Part shown: positions 1 through 8,409 of the stretch, piece after piece | Layout: every line of letters starts with the position of its first letter | Position numbering within the stretch: position 1 is the first letter of the stretch | NCBI GenBank assembly: GCA_013997645.1 | Contig: PNKB01000014.1 | Coordinates: 1 to 49,380 of the forward strand | Direction of reading: 5' to 3' | From: Cyanobacteria bacterium PR.3.49 | GTDB lineage: Bacteria; Cyanobacteriota; Vampirovibrionia; Obscuribacterales; Obscuribacteraceae | DNA length: 49,380 bases | The notes under the pieces: model-generated | Told to the model about the DNA's origin: nothing | The model's database searches: none | The model's input: only the letters and a program-made list of their open reading frames with translations | Made by a program: the position numbers and the translations under genes

Positions 1-1
1 G

Positions 2-646
2 GCGTCCTTACTGGTTTCGTCCTCAATATTTTTCGGTCAATTTCCGGCACAAGCGAATTCTTCACAAGAAATTGCTCCTCTGCCGACAACAAACACATCT
101 GCGACAGCTCAAGTTCTTGCGCAAGTAATACCTAATTTCGGCATTGTCACTCCCTTCCTTCTGCGCGGCGCACAGCCATCCGAGCAGGGCTTTACGGCGC
201 TCAAGGCAGCAGGCGTCAAGACGGTGATCAATCTGCGCGACGGCAAGAAAGATATCGACAATGAAAAAGACATCGTTGAAGAGCTCGGGATGAAATCCAT
301 CAGCATTCCGCTCAGCGTCTTCAAAACAGTGAATGATGAGCATATCGACAAATTTCTCAAAGTGGTCAATGATCCGAAAAATCAACCGGTATACGTGCAC
401 TGCCGGCAGGGTCAGGATCGCTGCGGCACCATGGTCGGAATTTACCGCTTAACCCAGCAAAATTGGGATTCTGATCAAACCTACAAAGAAATGCTGAAAT
501 ACGGATTTCATCCCATGTTCTTTGGTCTGAGCAACTCCATGTACAGAGTGGCGGAAAACATGGGCAAGCCTGGTACACCTCCTACGACCAGCGAAATTTA
601 TGAAGATTTGAAATCAAGATTCAAACGCGCAATCTCATCGATGTAA
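2..646 (+). CDS. Secreted protein tyrosine/dual-specificity phosphatase-like protein (5' partial)
   Basis: The reading frame is open from the left edge, so the true start lies outside the window. The first visible residues are hydrophobic and end in an FPAQA-like stretch, which reads as the tail of a signal peptide, so the enzyme is probably exported. The signature HCRQGQDRCG matches the HCx5R phosphate-binding loop of cysteine-dependent phosphatases: the Cys is the nucleophile and the Arg binds phosphate. An upstream LRGAQPSEQGF segment followed by VINLRDG is typical of the DSP/PTP group that acts on phosphotyrosine, phosphoinositides or other small phosphates. The substrate cannot be told from sequence. 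A hairpin with a GAAA loop follows about 45 nt after the stop. The family call is firm; the biological role is unknown. Confidence 0.85.
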   Translation, partial: ASLLVSSSIFFGQFPAQANSSQEIAPLPTTNTSATAQVLAQVIPNFGIVTPFLLRGAQPSEQGFTALKAAGVKTVINLRDGKKDIDNEKDIVEELGMKSISIPLSVFKTVNDEHIDKFLKVVNDPKNQPVYVHCRQGQDRCGTMVGIYRLTQQNWDSDQTYKEMLKYGFHPMFFGLSNSMYRVAENMGKPGTPPTTSEIYEDLKSRFKRAISSM

Positions 647-689
647 GCGTGAAGAATTATTGTTAACTGCAACTTGTGTGCCATGCTGC

Positions 690-720
690 GGGGTGACGTG
701 AAAACGTCGCCCCTTTGGCT
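690..720 (+). terminator. Rho-independent terminator candidate after the phosphatase gene
   Basis: A 10-bp stem (690-699 with 704-713, one G-T pair) closes a GAAA tetraloop and is followed by a T-rich stretch (CTTTGGCTTTT). It lies 43 nt after the stop codon of the phosphatase gene. Confidence 0.6.
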
Positions 721-854
721 TTTACGCATTTAAATTCTGCCAGGTTCTAATGCAGTCCAAGGAAACACTATCCATAGGAACTGCCCTCAAAAAGCTAAGT
801 CTTTCAACATAGAAGCCGCCTGACACATGAGAAACGCCAGGCAAAGGAGCTTAT

Positions 855-1037
855 ATGTCAGACGAAAAGCAAAAACGCAACGACGAGAAACAAGATGAGC
901 AAGAGCAGAAGGACAAAGACTTCGATAAGCAACAAAATAAGCCCGACGACGAAAAACAAAAGCCGACGGACATCAGCGAAAACGAGTCCGGCCCGAAGAA
1001 AGCTGAGAAGAAGCACGGCGGAAGCTGTTGTGGATAG
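855..1037 (+). CDS. Small, extremely charged protein with a C-terminal GSCCG motif
   Basis: This 60-residue protein is almost entirely Lys, Glu, Asp and Gln, is predicted to be disordered, and ends in GGSCCG. A good ribosome binding site (AAAGGAG, about 6 nt before the ATG) and a strong terminator right after the stop support a real gene. It has no signal peptide or membrane segment. The vicinal cysteines at the very end could bind metal, form a disulfide or be a lipid attachment site; none of these can be shown from sequence. I do not recognise a family. Confidence 0.65.
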   Translation: MSDEKQKRNDEKQDEQEQKDKDFDKQQNKPDDEKQKPTDISENESGPKKAEKKHGGSCCG

Positions 1038-1041
1038 AAAG

Positions 1042-1073
1042 AAAAATCCCGTCCGATAGACGGGATTTTTTTT
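1042..1073. terminator. Bidirectional terminator between convergent genes
   Basis: A perfect 12-bp stem (1042-1053 with 1059-1070) and 5-nt loop is flanked by an A-run on the left and a T-run on the right, so it can stop transcription from both sides. It sits between the stop at 1037 and the end of the minus-strand gene at 1072. Confidence 0.85.
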
Positions 1074-1299
1074 AAGCAGCTTTAAGTCCGAGATTTTCAA
1101 ACAGGTTTGTCACTGTTCTCTCGATGGCGCCTTGCGACTGCATTCTGCGAAGTCTGCGCTTATGGGCTAATTTCCATTCAAATGCACTGAAAAATTCTTC
1201 TTCGGCCTTTTCCACTTCTTCGGGAAAGTCCTGTTTGACGCGATCCAACCATACCGAAGATAGCTTTGGTTTCCTAATATTCGTTGGTTCTAAAATCAT
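1072..1299 (-). CDS. Hypothetical small protein (75 aa)
   Basis: This is a short, Glu/Lys/Arg-rich, probably helical soluble protein. I chose the internal ATG at 1299 because GAGGTGG lies about 6 nt upstream of it; a 10-codon longer frame to 1329 has no such site. It is convergent with the small charged gene and shares its terminator. No family is recognised and no membrane segment is visible. Confidence 0.55.
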   Translation of the reverse strand: MILEPTNIRKPKLSSVWLDRVKQDFPEEVEKAEEEFFSAFEWKLAHKRRLRRMQSQGAIERTVTNLFENLGLKAA

Positions 1300-1668
1300 G
1301 GGATTCCACCTCGTAATCACCCACATCATCCGCAGTTAAAGACTTAAAAATTTTCTGAAAGTTCCATAAATTACCGGACGGTGGGCATTCTCAGCTCCCT
1401 CGCAAGAGGGTAGCTTTTTTTCAAACCGCCTATCGATCAGAAAAACGAAAATAGCAAACAGGAAAAAATCCGTCACACAATGTAAGAAAGTAGTCGCATT
1501 TGCCGAATCTGCGCCCAATTCAGCGTTTCAAAAGTTATATTGACTGTAGCGGTATTTGCGGGCGTGGCGTGAATACTGTTCGTCGAATTTGGCTAAACGA
1601 ATCGTCTTTCGCCGAACTTGCAGCGACAAGTCGCATTCGAAAAACATTCACTTATGAGGTGAACGACC
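1300..1668. other. Intergenic region with no gene seen
   Basis: About 370 bases separate the divergent genes at 1072-1299 and 1669-2712. It must hold promoters for both. TTGACT at 1540-1545 is a possible -35 element for the vWA gene, but no convincing -10 follows at standard spacing. Short open frames here have no ribosome binding site and look spurious. Confidence 0.4.
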
Positions 1669-2712
1669 TTGCGCCCCTACATAATTGCAATTCTTCTACT
1701 AAGCTGTTTGCCGCTGAGCATTGCCGGAGAAGCGAAAAATCAATATCGCATCAATCCCTACCAGCAGGGGAAATATGATAGCGCCAGCGCATCACCGAAA
1801 TTGAAACCGCTGAGCGGTCAGGTGGAAGTGCAAGACGAAGGCTCACTGGTTGATCCTCAGCAATTCGTTGGTGCGCCGCGAGTGCCTATGAATGGCAGCG
1901 CAGGTCGCGGCAGATTGGACGGCGGCTTGCGAGATCGCGGTCCTCTCCAATCCGGTTTGGACGACAATGGACTGCAGTCGGGTGTCGAAGACGGCAATTT
2001 TCAGCCGATGAATGCAGGTCTGGATCAGATGCGTTTTACGCCGAATATTAACGCGACACGTTTGAAGGGCGACCTCAACGACCAGGAGTTAAAACAACTG
2101 GCGACGCACGACATTGTGATCATGCAAGATCGCTCCAGCTCCATGGGCGAAAAAGATTATTTTCCGATGGTTTCAGACAAAATTTCTAAATGGCGCTGGT
2201 GCATGGCTCAGAGCATGGATTTGACCAGGCAGACAAATCGACTACCGAAATTCGGCTTCACTCTTGTGGTTTTCTCAAGCCAATACGACGTCTACAACAA
2301 TGTCAGGCTGCAGCAATTGCCGCAGATTATTGCCAACTCTCGCAATGGAATTTTCATCGGCACAAAATTAGCCGCTCCCATGCACGATCAATTGTCACAG
2401 TACTTTCAGCGCCGTGCTACTGGCAGGGCACGTCCTTTGATTATCGCCGTTATCACTGACGGCAAACCTCAGGACGAGCACGATCTCAGAGATGTGATCA
2501 TTCAGGCTACGCAGCAAATGCGTCATCCCAACGAAATCAAAATCAAGTTTTTGCAAATCGGCAATGATGAAGAAGGCACCAAGAAGCTGAACAAGCTCGA
2601 CATGAAACTGGTTCACAAAGGCGCTCGCTTTGACATCGTCAATGTCGAGTCTTTTGGCGAATTGGCGAATGAAGGGTTGCCGCGCGCTCTGCTGCGTGCT
2701 ATTCGCGGATAG
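1669..2712 (+). CDS. Secreted von Willebrand factor A domain protein
   Basis: The 347-residue protein starts with TTG, chosen because GAGGTG lies about 8 nt upstream and the resulting N-terminus is a signal sequence. LLLSC at residues 9-13 could be a lipobox, so it may be a lipoprotein; cleavage after SIAG is the alternative. Residues 30-120 are low complexity and Gly/Asp/Gln-rich. Residues 147-345 form a vWA domain with a complete MIDAS metal site: D154-R-S156-S-S158, T232 in FIGTK, and D264 in VITDGK. Such domains bind proteins through a divalent metal. It is preceded by a long non-coding stretch and appears monocistronic. The partner is unknown. Confidence 0.8.
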   Translation: MRPYIIAILLLSCLPLSIAGEAKNQYRINPYQQGKYDSASASPKLKPLSGQVEVQDEGSLVDPQQFVGAPRVPMNGSAGRGRLDGGLRDRGPLQSGLDDNGLQSGVEDGNFQPMNAGLDQMRFTPNINATRLKGDLNDQELKQLATHDIVIMQDRSSSMGEKDYFPMVSDKISKWRWCMAQSMDLTRQTNRLPKFGFTLVVFSSQYDVYNNVRLQQLPQIIANSRNGIFIGTKLAAPMHDQLSQYFQRRATGRARPLIIAVITDGKPQDEHDLRDVIIQATQQMRHPNEIKIKFLQIGNDEEGTKKLNKLDMKLVHKGARFDIVNVESFGELANEGLPRALLRAIRG

Positions 2713-2758
2713 CTGATTAGGTCAACTCGCGAAAGTTTCGGATCAACTTTATCCGCAG

Positions 2759-3454
2759 CTATTTCGTTTGAATATCTTCAATTGGTTTTGGTCCGGTGGA
2801 GATACCCGTCTGCATGTCGATCCGCGTAACCGTATTGGTGGCTCGGTCCTTAAGCTGCAAGTACGCGCGGTCATTCTCGATGACGCCGGTGACCTGTTTG
2901 TAGATGCCTTTGGTCTGCAGATCATACTGAATTGCCGATGCGAGATGTTTTGTGATCAGAGGTGGTGTATCACGCATCAATTGAGCCAGTTTGTTCATAT
3001 CACCATCTTTGATGGCACCGGAAATATTGCCTACAACTTCCAGCTGCTTGGGAGTCAATGATTTAAGATACGCATCCTGACCTTCTGCTATTTTGCTGAG
3101 CGTTTCTTTGATCTTCTCGGTGCTGAAACCTGGGAAGGTGGTTTCTTTCAAGCGCGCCAGGCTCTCAGGGCTGGTGTCATTCCGGAAAGATTTATGAAAC
3201 TGATCGAGCAATTGTTGATTCGTAGGTGCGGGGTAATCCTGTGCTGTCTCCGGTTGGCTGGTACCGGCGAGATCGGCAAGCAACTGTTCGTTGGAGGCAA
3301 ACCCTGAATTCTCCGGAGCGGCATTGAATGTGCCGCTGATGGCTTTCATCTCGCGCCCCCCGACTTGCAGGGATTCGGATTGATAAACCAGGTTGGAAAA
3401 TTGTCTTTCGGTCGGTGTGTAGGCTTCGCTGGCTTCAAAGGAAGAATTGTTCAA
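2759..3454 (-). CDS. Hypothetical protein (231 aa)
   Basis: This is a soluble, hydrophilic, mainly helical protein without signal peptide or membrane segment. The frame opens with TTG; GGAG about 9 nt upstream supports that start. It is convergent with the vWA gene (46 nt between stops) and lies downstream of the Hen1-Pnkp-methyltransferase group on the same strand after a 100-nt gap, so membership in that operon is uncertain. No family is recognised. Confidence 0.6.
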   Translation of the reverse strand: MNNSSFEASEAYTPTERQFSNLVYQSESLQVGGREMKAISGTFNAAPENSGFASNEQLLADLAGTSQPETAQDYPAPTNQQLLDQFHKSFRNDTSPESLARLKETTFPGFSTEKIKETLSKIAEGQDAYLKSLTPKQLEVVGNISGAIKDGDMNKLAQLMRDTPPLITKHLASAIQYDLQTKGIYKQVTGVIENDRAYLQLKDRATNTVTRIDMQTGISTGPKPIEDIQTK

Positions 3455-3554
3455 TGTCGTGTCTCCGCAAGGTGGGGACGCATCGTCAGGCGATGCATGG
3501 ATGGGGGTTCCATGACATTACCCTAGCGGTTGGACATTGAAGGGACAGCCAGGC

Positions 3555-4310
3555 CTATTTTTGCAGGAGATAGAACTCGTAGCCGTACTGCTCGCCAAAC
3601 TTGCGATATATATCTATTTCTTCTTCGGCATTGGCAATTGCAGTTTTGAGATCTTCATCACTGCCGGCTTCAGCCTTGAGCTTCTCTATGTTTTTCTCCA
3701 GCGGATCATAATATTCGCTCCACCAGCACGAATCAGGAATGGTGAAGTGCTCAATACATGTATAGCCAGGATATTCAATGGCTTCGAGATTTTCAGCTAC
3801 TGAACGCATTTCAGGATAATGCTTTTTCCAGAATGCCACCGCTTCCGGTGCACGCTCATCGGAAAACCAACTCAGCTCTGTGCATGCCACCATTCCGGTC
3901 TTGGATAACAATGGACGCCATGATTCGAGTGCACGATCGAAGCCGACGCAATAAATTGCACCTTCGGACCAGATCAGATCGATACTGCCGAGGTCGGCTT
4001 CCACCGTCGCCATATCGCCGCATCGAGTCTCGATATATTGGTCCAGCTTTCTTTGCTTGGCTGTTTCGCGCAGTTGCTCGAGAAAACTTTCCTCTTTATC
4101 CACACAGACAATTTTTTGCTTGAGCATATAAGCAAGAACCAGTGATGCGCGTCCGGGTCCGCAACCAAGATCGAAAATCTTCGCATCGGCAGGCAGAGCG
4201 GGCAGCCGACCTAAGGTCTCGGCCGTGCAGACATCAGAGCCGGGACCCTGGCGAGGCAATCCGGCATGCAACCGCATAAAGGCTTCGCGTTCTTTCGAGT
4301 TATTATCCAT
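3555..4310 (-). CDS. Class I SAM-dependent methyltransferase
   Basis: The 251-residue protein has the Rossmann-fold SAM motif I (IFDLGCGPGRAS, residues 45-56), an acidic residue at the end of strand 2 (CVDKEE) that would bind the ribose, and a GDMATVEAD segment for adenine contact. The later part contains the hydrophobic IDLIWSEGAIY strand 4 typical of small-molecule methyltransferases. It starts 11 nt after the stop of pnkp on the same strand and is therefore probably cotranscribed with the RNA-repair genes. Whether it acts on RNA, protein or a metabolite is not visible; it has no recognisable RNA-binding domain. Confidence 0.8.
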   Translation of the reverse strand: MDNNSKEREAFMRLHAGLPRQGPGSDVCTAETLGRLPALPADAKIFDLGCGPGRASLVLAYMLKQKIVCVDKEESFLEQLRETAKQRKLDQYIETRCGDMATVEADLGSIDLIWSEGAIYCVGFDRALESWRPLLSKTGMVACTELSWFSDERAPEAVAFWKKHYPEMRSVAENLEAIEYPGYTCIEHFTIPDSCWWSEYYDPLEKNIEKLKAEAGSDEDLKTAIANAEEEIDIYRKFGEQYGYEFYLLQK

Positions 4311-4321
4311 TCAAAAAAGCC

Positions 4322-6874
4322 TCATAGGCGGGGATCGACCGGTTCGGTTTCCATGGCGAGCACACCAAACACACATTCGTGCACGCGGTAAAGCGGCTCC
4401 TCTCGCACAAAGCGCTCGAGCCCTTCCACACCAAGCGCGAACTCCCGCGCCGCAAGAGCTCGTTTTCCTCCAACTCCTCTGACTCGCAAACGACTCAAAT
4501 GCTCAGGCGCGGTGTACTCAGGACCATAGATGATTCTCAAATATTCCTTGCCTCGGCATTTGATGGCAGGTTGTACAAAGCCTTTCGATCCTGTGGCGAT
4601 GAAATCGAACGGCTTCACGACCATTCCTTCGCCACCATTATCAGTCAGCTCCTGCCACCAATCGATAGCGTGCGCCATTTCTTCAGGGGAAGTCACATCA
4701 ACCACTTTGTACGGCGTCGCTATCAGCATGCCCTCGGTAACTCCCGCCAGTTTAGCAAGAGTATCCATGTGCCACTGATGATTTTTATCGAAGTAGGTCT
4801 TCTTTTCAGTAGCCAACAGGTGAAATGGCGCCAGTTTTAGATCGTCAAGTGAGTTGACAGTCCAGCAATACTGGCGATAAGCGTCACGGAACTGCTCGGT
4901 GCACTTCTCGCGTTGAGCATATCTATCCAGGAGTTCTTCTGCGCCGGCGAGCCGAGCGGCGGTTTGTTGCAGAGCGTACACGGCCGCGTGAAGTGAAACG
5001 CGCGCCGCTGCTCCGACTGCGGCGTATTGTTTGCGCAGCAATTCTTGTGCCTTGGCAGACCAGGGCATCAATTCGCAATCGAAGATGAACCAGTCCGATT
5101 GAAATTCATCCCACCAGCCGCATGCATCAATGGCCGCATGTACTTTAGAAATGAATTCGCGCTCCAGCTGAAGATCATTGAAGAAACGGCGTCCGGTGCG
5201 CGTATAACAAATGCCGCGGCCCTCGCCATAGACTTTGAAACGCTTCTCAGCCGCCTTTTCATCTCGGCACACTATAACTACCGCGCGCGAGCCCATGTGC
5301 TTTTCCTGGCAGACAACTTGAGGAATGCCGGCGTTCATGTAATAACGCAGAGCTTCGGCGGGATGTTCGAGCATGCCTTCTGCCGATGTCGTTTCGGAAG
5401 GAGACATAGTCGGTGGCAAGTAAACAAGCCACTTGGGACTGACGGCAAATCTCGACATTACTTCGATCGCCGCCATGGCATTCTCTTCACGCACAGTAAT
5501 CGAGCGTTGCAGGCGCGTTGTAATAATGCGCTTTCCGAGCACGTCTTGAATGTCTAGCATGTCCGTGTCGCGAGCGGAACCATTATCGAGCGCCGCGCTG
5601 CTTTCACCTTCAGGAAGAAACGGTTTGACGGATTCATAATATGTGTAGGCAGCCTTCACGGAAACAAGCTCTTTCTCAGGGTATCTGAGTGCAGTAAGCT
5701 TGCCGCCAAATACACAACCGGTGTCGAGGCAGATCGTTTTATTGATCCATTCGCTTTCCGGAACGGGCGTGTGTCCGTACACCACCATGGCATGACCGCG
5801 GTAGTCCTGTGCCCAGTTGTAGCGCACCGGCAAGCCATATTCATCTGTCTCTCCGGTGGTTTCACCATACATGGCAAACTCCCTGACTCGCCCTGACGAG
5901 CGTCCTTGAAATTGTTCTTTCAAACCGGCGTGCGCCACAACAAGATTGCCATCATCCAATACATAATGACTGACCAATTTATCCATGAATTTGAGCGCTT
6001 GCTGCCTAAATTCATCCGAATGATTATCCAACTGCTCCAGCGATTCCTTGAGACCATGCGTGATGCGCACATCTCGACCCTTCAGCTTTTTGATCAGCTT
6101 AGCTTCATGGTTGCCAACGACGCACAGTCCTGTGCCACCATTGACCATGCTCATGACCAATTGAAGAACTTCCGGTGTCTTCGGTCCGCGGTCGACAAGA
6201 TCGCCGACGAAGACAGCTTTTCTTCCTTCCGGGTGAGCGAGCACACCGCTCTCGTTATGAGCGTATCCGAGCTGATTGAGCAAGATTTCCAACTCGTCGT
6301 AGCAACCGTGAATATCACCGATGATGTCGAAGGGACCTCTTTCATCACGTTTGTTTGTCCACAGTTTTGTGCGCTCGATTTCTACGTTGTCTACTTCCTC
6401 CTGCGAATCAAGAATGTATACATGGCGGAAGCCTTCGCGCTCCAGTCCGCGCAAAGATTTACGCATAGCCATATGTTGACGGCGCACCACATGCTCGCCA
6501 AACTGCCTGTCCGGGCGCTCTTCATTGCGGGCATGACAAACTTCGCGCGGAATGTTGAAAACAATCGCCACAGCGAAAACATCATGCGCCTTTGCGGTGG
6601 CAACGACCTCTTTTCTGTCTTCGGGACGAACGCTTGTCGCGTCGATGACGGAGAGTTTGCCGGCCGTCAGTCTTTTGGAGGCAATATAGCGGACAAGATC
6701 GAAAGCATCTTTGCTCGCGCTTTGATCGTTTTCGTCATCACTGACCAAGCCGCGGCAGAAATCCGAGGAAATAACTTCCGTCGGCTTGAAGTGCCGCTTT
6801 CCAAAGGTCGACTTGCCGCAACCGGAAGGACCGATCAGCGCCACAAGACAAAGTTCGGGTATTGAAATTTTCAT
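4322..6874 (-). CDS. pnkp: Polynucleotide kinase-phosphatase-ligase (bacterial Pnkp, RNA repair)
   Basis: All three catalytic modules of bacterial Pnkp are present in the usual order and length (850 aa). The 5'-kinase has the P-loop GPSGCGKST (residues 15-23). The metallophosphoesterase that removes 2',3'-cyclic phosphate has GDIHG (186-190), GDLVDRG (224-230), GNHE (254-257), VAHAG (313-317) and YGHTP (366-370). The C-terminal ligase has the nucleotidyl-lysine motif KHMGSR with Lys525 and a later GEGMVVKP motif V. In characterised bacteria Pnkp heals and seals broken RNA together with Hen1. Its ATG overlaps the hen1 stop in an ATGA tetranucleotide, so the two are translationally coupled. The likely substrates are tRNAs cut by ribotoxins. 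Confidence 0.96.
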   Translation of the reverse strand: MKISIPELCLVALIGPSGCGKSTFGKRHFKPTEVISSDFCRGLVSDDENDQSASKDAFDLVRYIASKRLTAGKLSVIDATSVRPEDRKEVVATAKAHDVFAVAIVFNIPREVCHARNEERPDRQFGEHVVRRQHMAMRKSLRGLEREGFRHVYILDSQEEVDNVEIERTKLWTNKRDERGPFDIIGDIHGCYDELEILLNQLGYAHNESGVLAHPEGRKAVFVGDLVDRGPKTPEVLQLVMSMVNGGTGLCVVGNHEAKLIKKLKGRDVRITHGLKESLEQLDNHSDEFRQQALKFMDKLVSHYVLDDGNLVVAHAGLKEQFQGRSSGRVREFAMYGETTGETDEYGLPVRYNWAQDYRGHAMVVYGHTPVPESEWINKTICLDTGCVFGGKLTALRYPEKELVSVKAAYTYYESVKPFLPEGESSAALDNGSARDTDMLDIQDVLGKRIITTRLQRSITVREENAMAAIEVMSRFAVSPKWLVYLPPTMSPSETTSAEGMLEHPAEALRYYMNAGIPQVVCQEKHMGSRAVVIVCRDEKAAEKRFKVYGEGRGICYTRTGRRFFNDLQLEREFISKVHAAIDACGWWDEFQSDWFIFDCELMPWSAKAQELLRKQYAAVGAAARVSLHAAVYALQQTAARLAGAEELLDRYAQREKCTEQFRDAYRQYCWTVNSLDDLKLAPFHLLATEKKTYFDKNHQWHMDTLAKLAGVTEGMLIATPYKVVDVTSPEEMAHAIDWWQELTDNGGEGMVVKPFDFIATGSKGFVQPAIKCRGKEYLRIIYGPEYTAPEHLSRLRVRGVGGKRALAAREFALGVEGLERFVREEPLYRVHECVFGVLAMETEPVDPRL

Positions 6875-8265
6875 AGTGTGAAAACCCCCATTTGTGTTGG
6901 AGGACCATGCTCAGGATCTTCATCGCCGATTGGAAGAAACTGAACTGAGTATTTATGGCGCGCGCAAACTTCGTGCGCCCACCCTTGAAACTCAGCTCGG
7001 GTCCATTCAAATCGATGATCGCGATGGCGCAGTTTGCCGGCCGGCAATGTCTCGAACTTTACGTTGTATTCGACATTGGGAGTAGTGAGAATCACTGTAT
7101 TCGGTCTGGCAAATTCGAAGATGACTCTTTCGAAGGCGGACAGCCTCGGAGGATCTAGGTGCTCGATTACTTCAATGCAGGTGGCCGCGTCATAACCGGT
7201 CATTCTTTTATCTCGATATGTGAGCGAGCCCTGTATCAGTTTCAATCTTTCCTTTTGACGATCTGTCATTTGCTCATAACGCAATCTTGCTCCGGCAAGT
7301 TCCAGCGCCCTAAAGGAAACATCGACACCGACAAGTTCGGTGAATTCCTTCTCGGCAACAAGCCTCTCCAATAGCCGTCCTTCACCGCATCCAAGATCTA
7401 TAATGCGGCGTGCCGATGCTTTTTTAAGAACCGACATTACACTGCCGATTCTGCGTTCGTTCAAACTCAAAGGACGCTCTACCGCCTCCTCTTCACGTGA
7501 ATGTGTTTCTTCAGCGGCATCAGGATCGAGATCTTCATCCTCAGTCAGACGTTCTAGAGCCAATCGCGTCAAGCGCCGTTTGCGCTGCAGATACCTGTCG
7601 ACGATATAGTCACGGTGCGGGTGACCAGACAGCCATCCTTCGCCGTGTCGCAGCAATTTATTCACCTCATCTTCGCCGACCCAATAATGTTTTTCATTAT
7701 CGAGAACGGGAATGAGCACATAGGCATGCGTCAAAATATCGTGCACAGTGGTGACGGCACGCAGGGTCAAAGAGTAGTATTTGCTCTGCCCCCACTCTGG
7801 AAACGCTTCATCAAGCGCATGGCGCTCGACCTGTAATTCATAGCCGAGCGGCTCGAATACGCGCTTTAGAACTTCTTCTCCTGCGCCGCAATCGACGCAC
7901 GAAATAGTCAGCTCCAGAGGAATGGCTGTGGTCGCCAACTCCGGCCTTTCACGACTTTTTCCTGAAAGAGCCGAGCCGAAAACTTGAGCGATCGCCACGC
8001 TTAAAAATGACGACGCCACATATGGTCGATCGTTTACATATTGATCGAGCGCACCTTCGCCTTTGCCGGCGCCGCCCCTGACGAGACGCACCGGATCTAC
8101 ATCAAGCAGCAGGGCCACCCGGCAAAGCTCGTCGCTGGCGTCGGGATAGAAAACATGCACTTTGCCGAACGGCAATTCAAAAGATTGCACACCGGCTGGA
8201 TTTTTGTAGAGCAAAAACCCGAGGTCGGTCGCAGGTTTATGTGTAGTTGCTAGTGTTAAAAGCAC
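6871..8265 (-). CDS. hen1: Hen1: 3'-terminal RNA ribose 2'-O-methyltransferase
   Basis: Bacterial Hen1 marks the 3' end at an RNA break before Pnkp seals it, which protects the repaired site from being cut again. The N-terminal half (LLTLATTHKPATDLGFLLYK onward) is the Hen1-specific domain needed to activate the Pnkp ligase. The C-terminal half is a methyltransferase with RIIDLGCGEGR near residue 287, the metal-binding EVIEHLD near 365 and HRFEWTRAEF near 420. The GTG start at 8265 is preferred over a frame running to 8352: AAAGGTGA lies about 5 nt upstream and the protein (464 aa) then begins exactly at the conserved domain. It overlaps pnkp by 4 nt. Three 12-nt direct repeats precede it. 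Confidence 0.95.
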   Translation of the reverse strand: MLLTLATTHKPATDLGFLLYKNPAGVQSFELPFGKVHVFYPDASDELCRVALLLDVDPVRLVRGGAGKGEGALDQYVNDRPYVASSFLSVAIAQVFGSALSGKSRERPELATTAIPLELTISCVDCGAGEEVLKRVFEPLGYELQVERHALDEAFPEWGQSKYYSLTLRAVTTVHDILTHAYVLIPVLDNEKHYWVGEDEVNKLLRHGEGWLSGHPHRDYIVDRYLQRKRRLTRLALERLTEDEDLDPDAAEETHSREEEAVERPLSLNERRIGSVMSVLKKASARRIIDLGCGEGRLLERLVAEKEFTELVGVDVSFRALELAGARLRYEQMTDRQKERLKLIQGSLTYRDKRMTGYDAATCIEVIEHLDPPRLSAFERVIFEFARPNTVILTTPNVEYNVKFETLPAGKLRHRDHRFEWTRAEFQGWAHEVCARHKYSVQFLPIGDEDPEHGPPTQMGVFTL

Positions 8266-8330
8266 ATCGTCACCTTTTATTGGCAAATGTTTCGGCAAAG
8301 CTCGCTGCAGCTGCATACAAGCGCAAAAAA

Positions 8331-8366
8331 ATGAACGCGTGTATGAACGCAAGCATGAACGCGATT
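8331..8366. repeat. Three 12-nt direct repeats in the hen1 leader (operator candidate)
   Basis: ATGAACGC occurs at 8331, 8343 and 8355, exactly 12 nt apart, each followed by four variable bases. On the hen1 strand the unit reads GCGTTCAT. The array begins 66 nt upstream of the hen1 start codon. Evenly phased short repeats in front of an operon suggest a regulator binding site; no function is proven. Confidence 0.5.
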
Positions 8367-8409
8367 AAAAGTCACATCATTCAATTCCGAGCGTGGGCAA
8401 CCGCCGGTC

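Noticed and set aside
1336..1778. Short open frames on both strands upstream of the vWA gene
   Set aside because: They lack ribosome sites, and one overlaps the start of the vWA gene in another frame.
5906..6865. A long open frame (319 codons) on the plus strand
   Set aside because: It is entirely antisense to the well-supported pnkp gene and reflects codon bias there. The same holds for long frames opposite hen1, the PBP gene, rpoB and rpoC2.
8331..8366. CRISPR array
   Set aside because: Repeats of 8 nt with 4-nt spacers are far too short and no cas genes are present.
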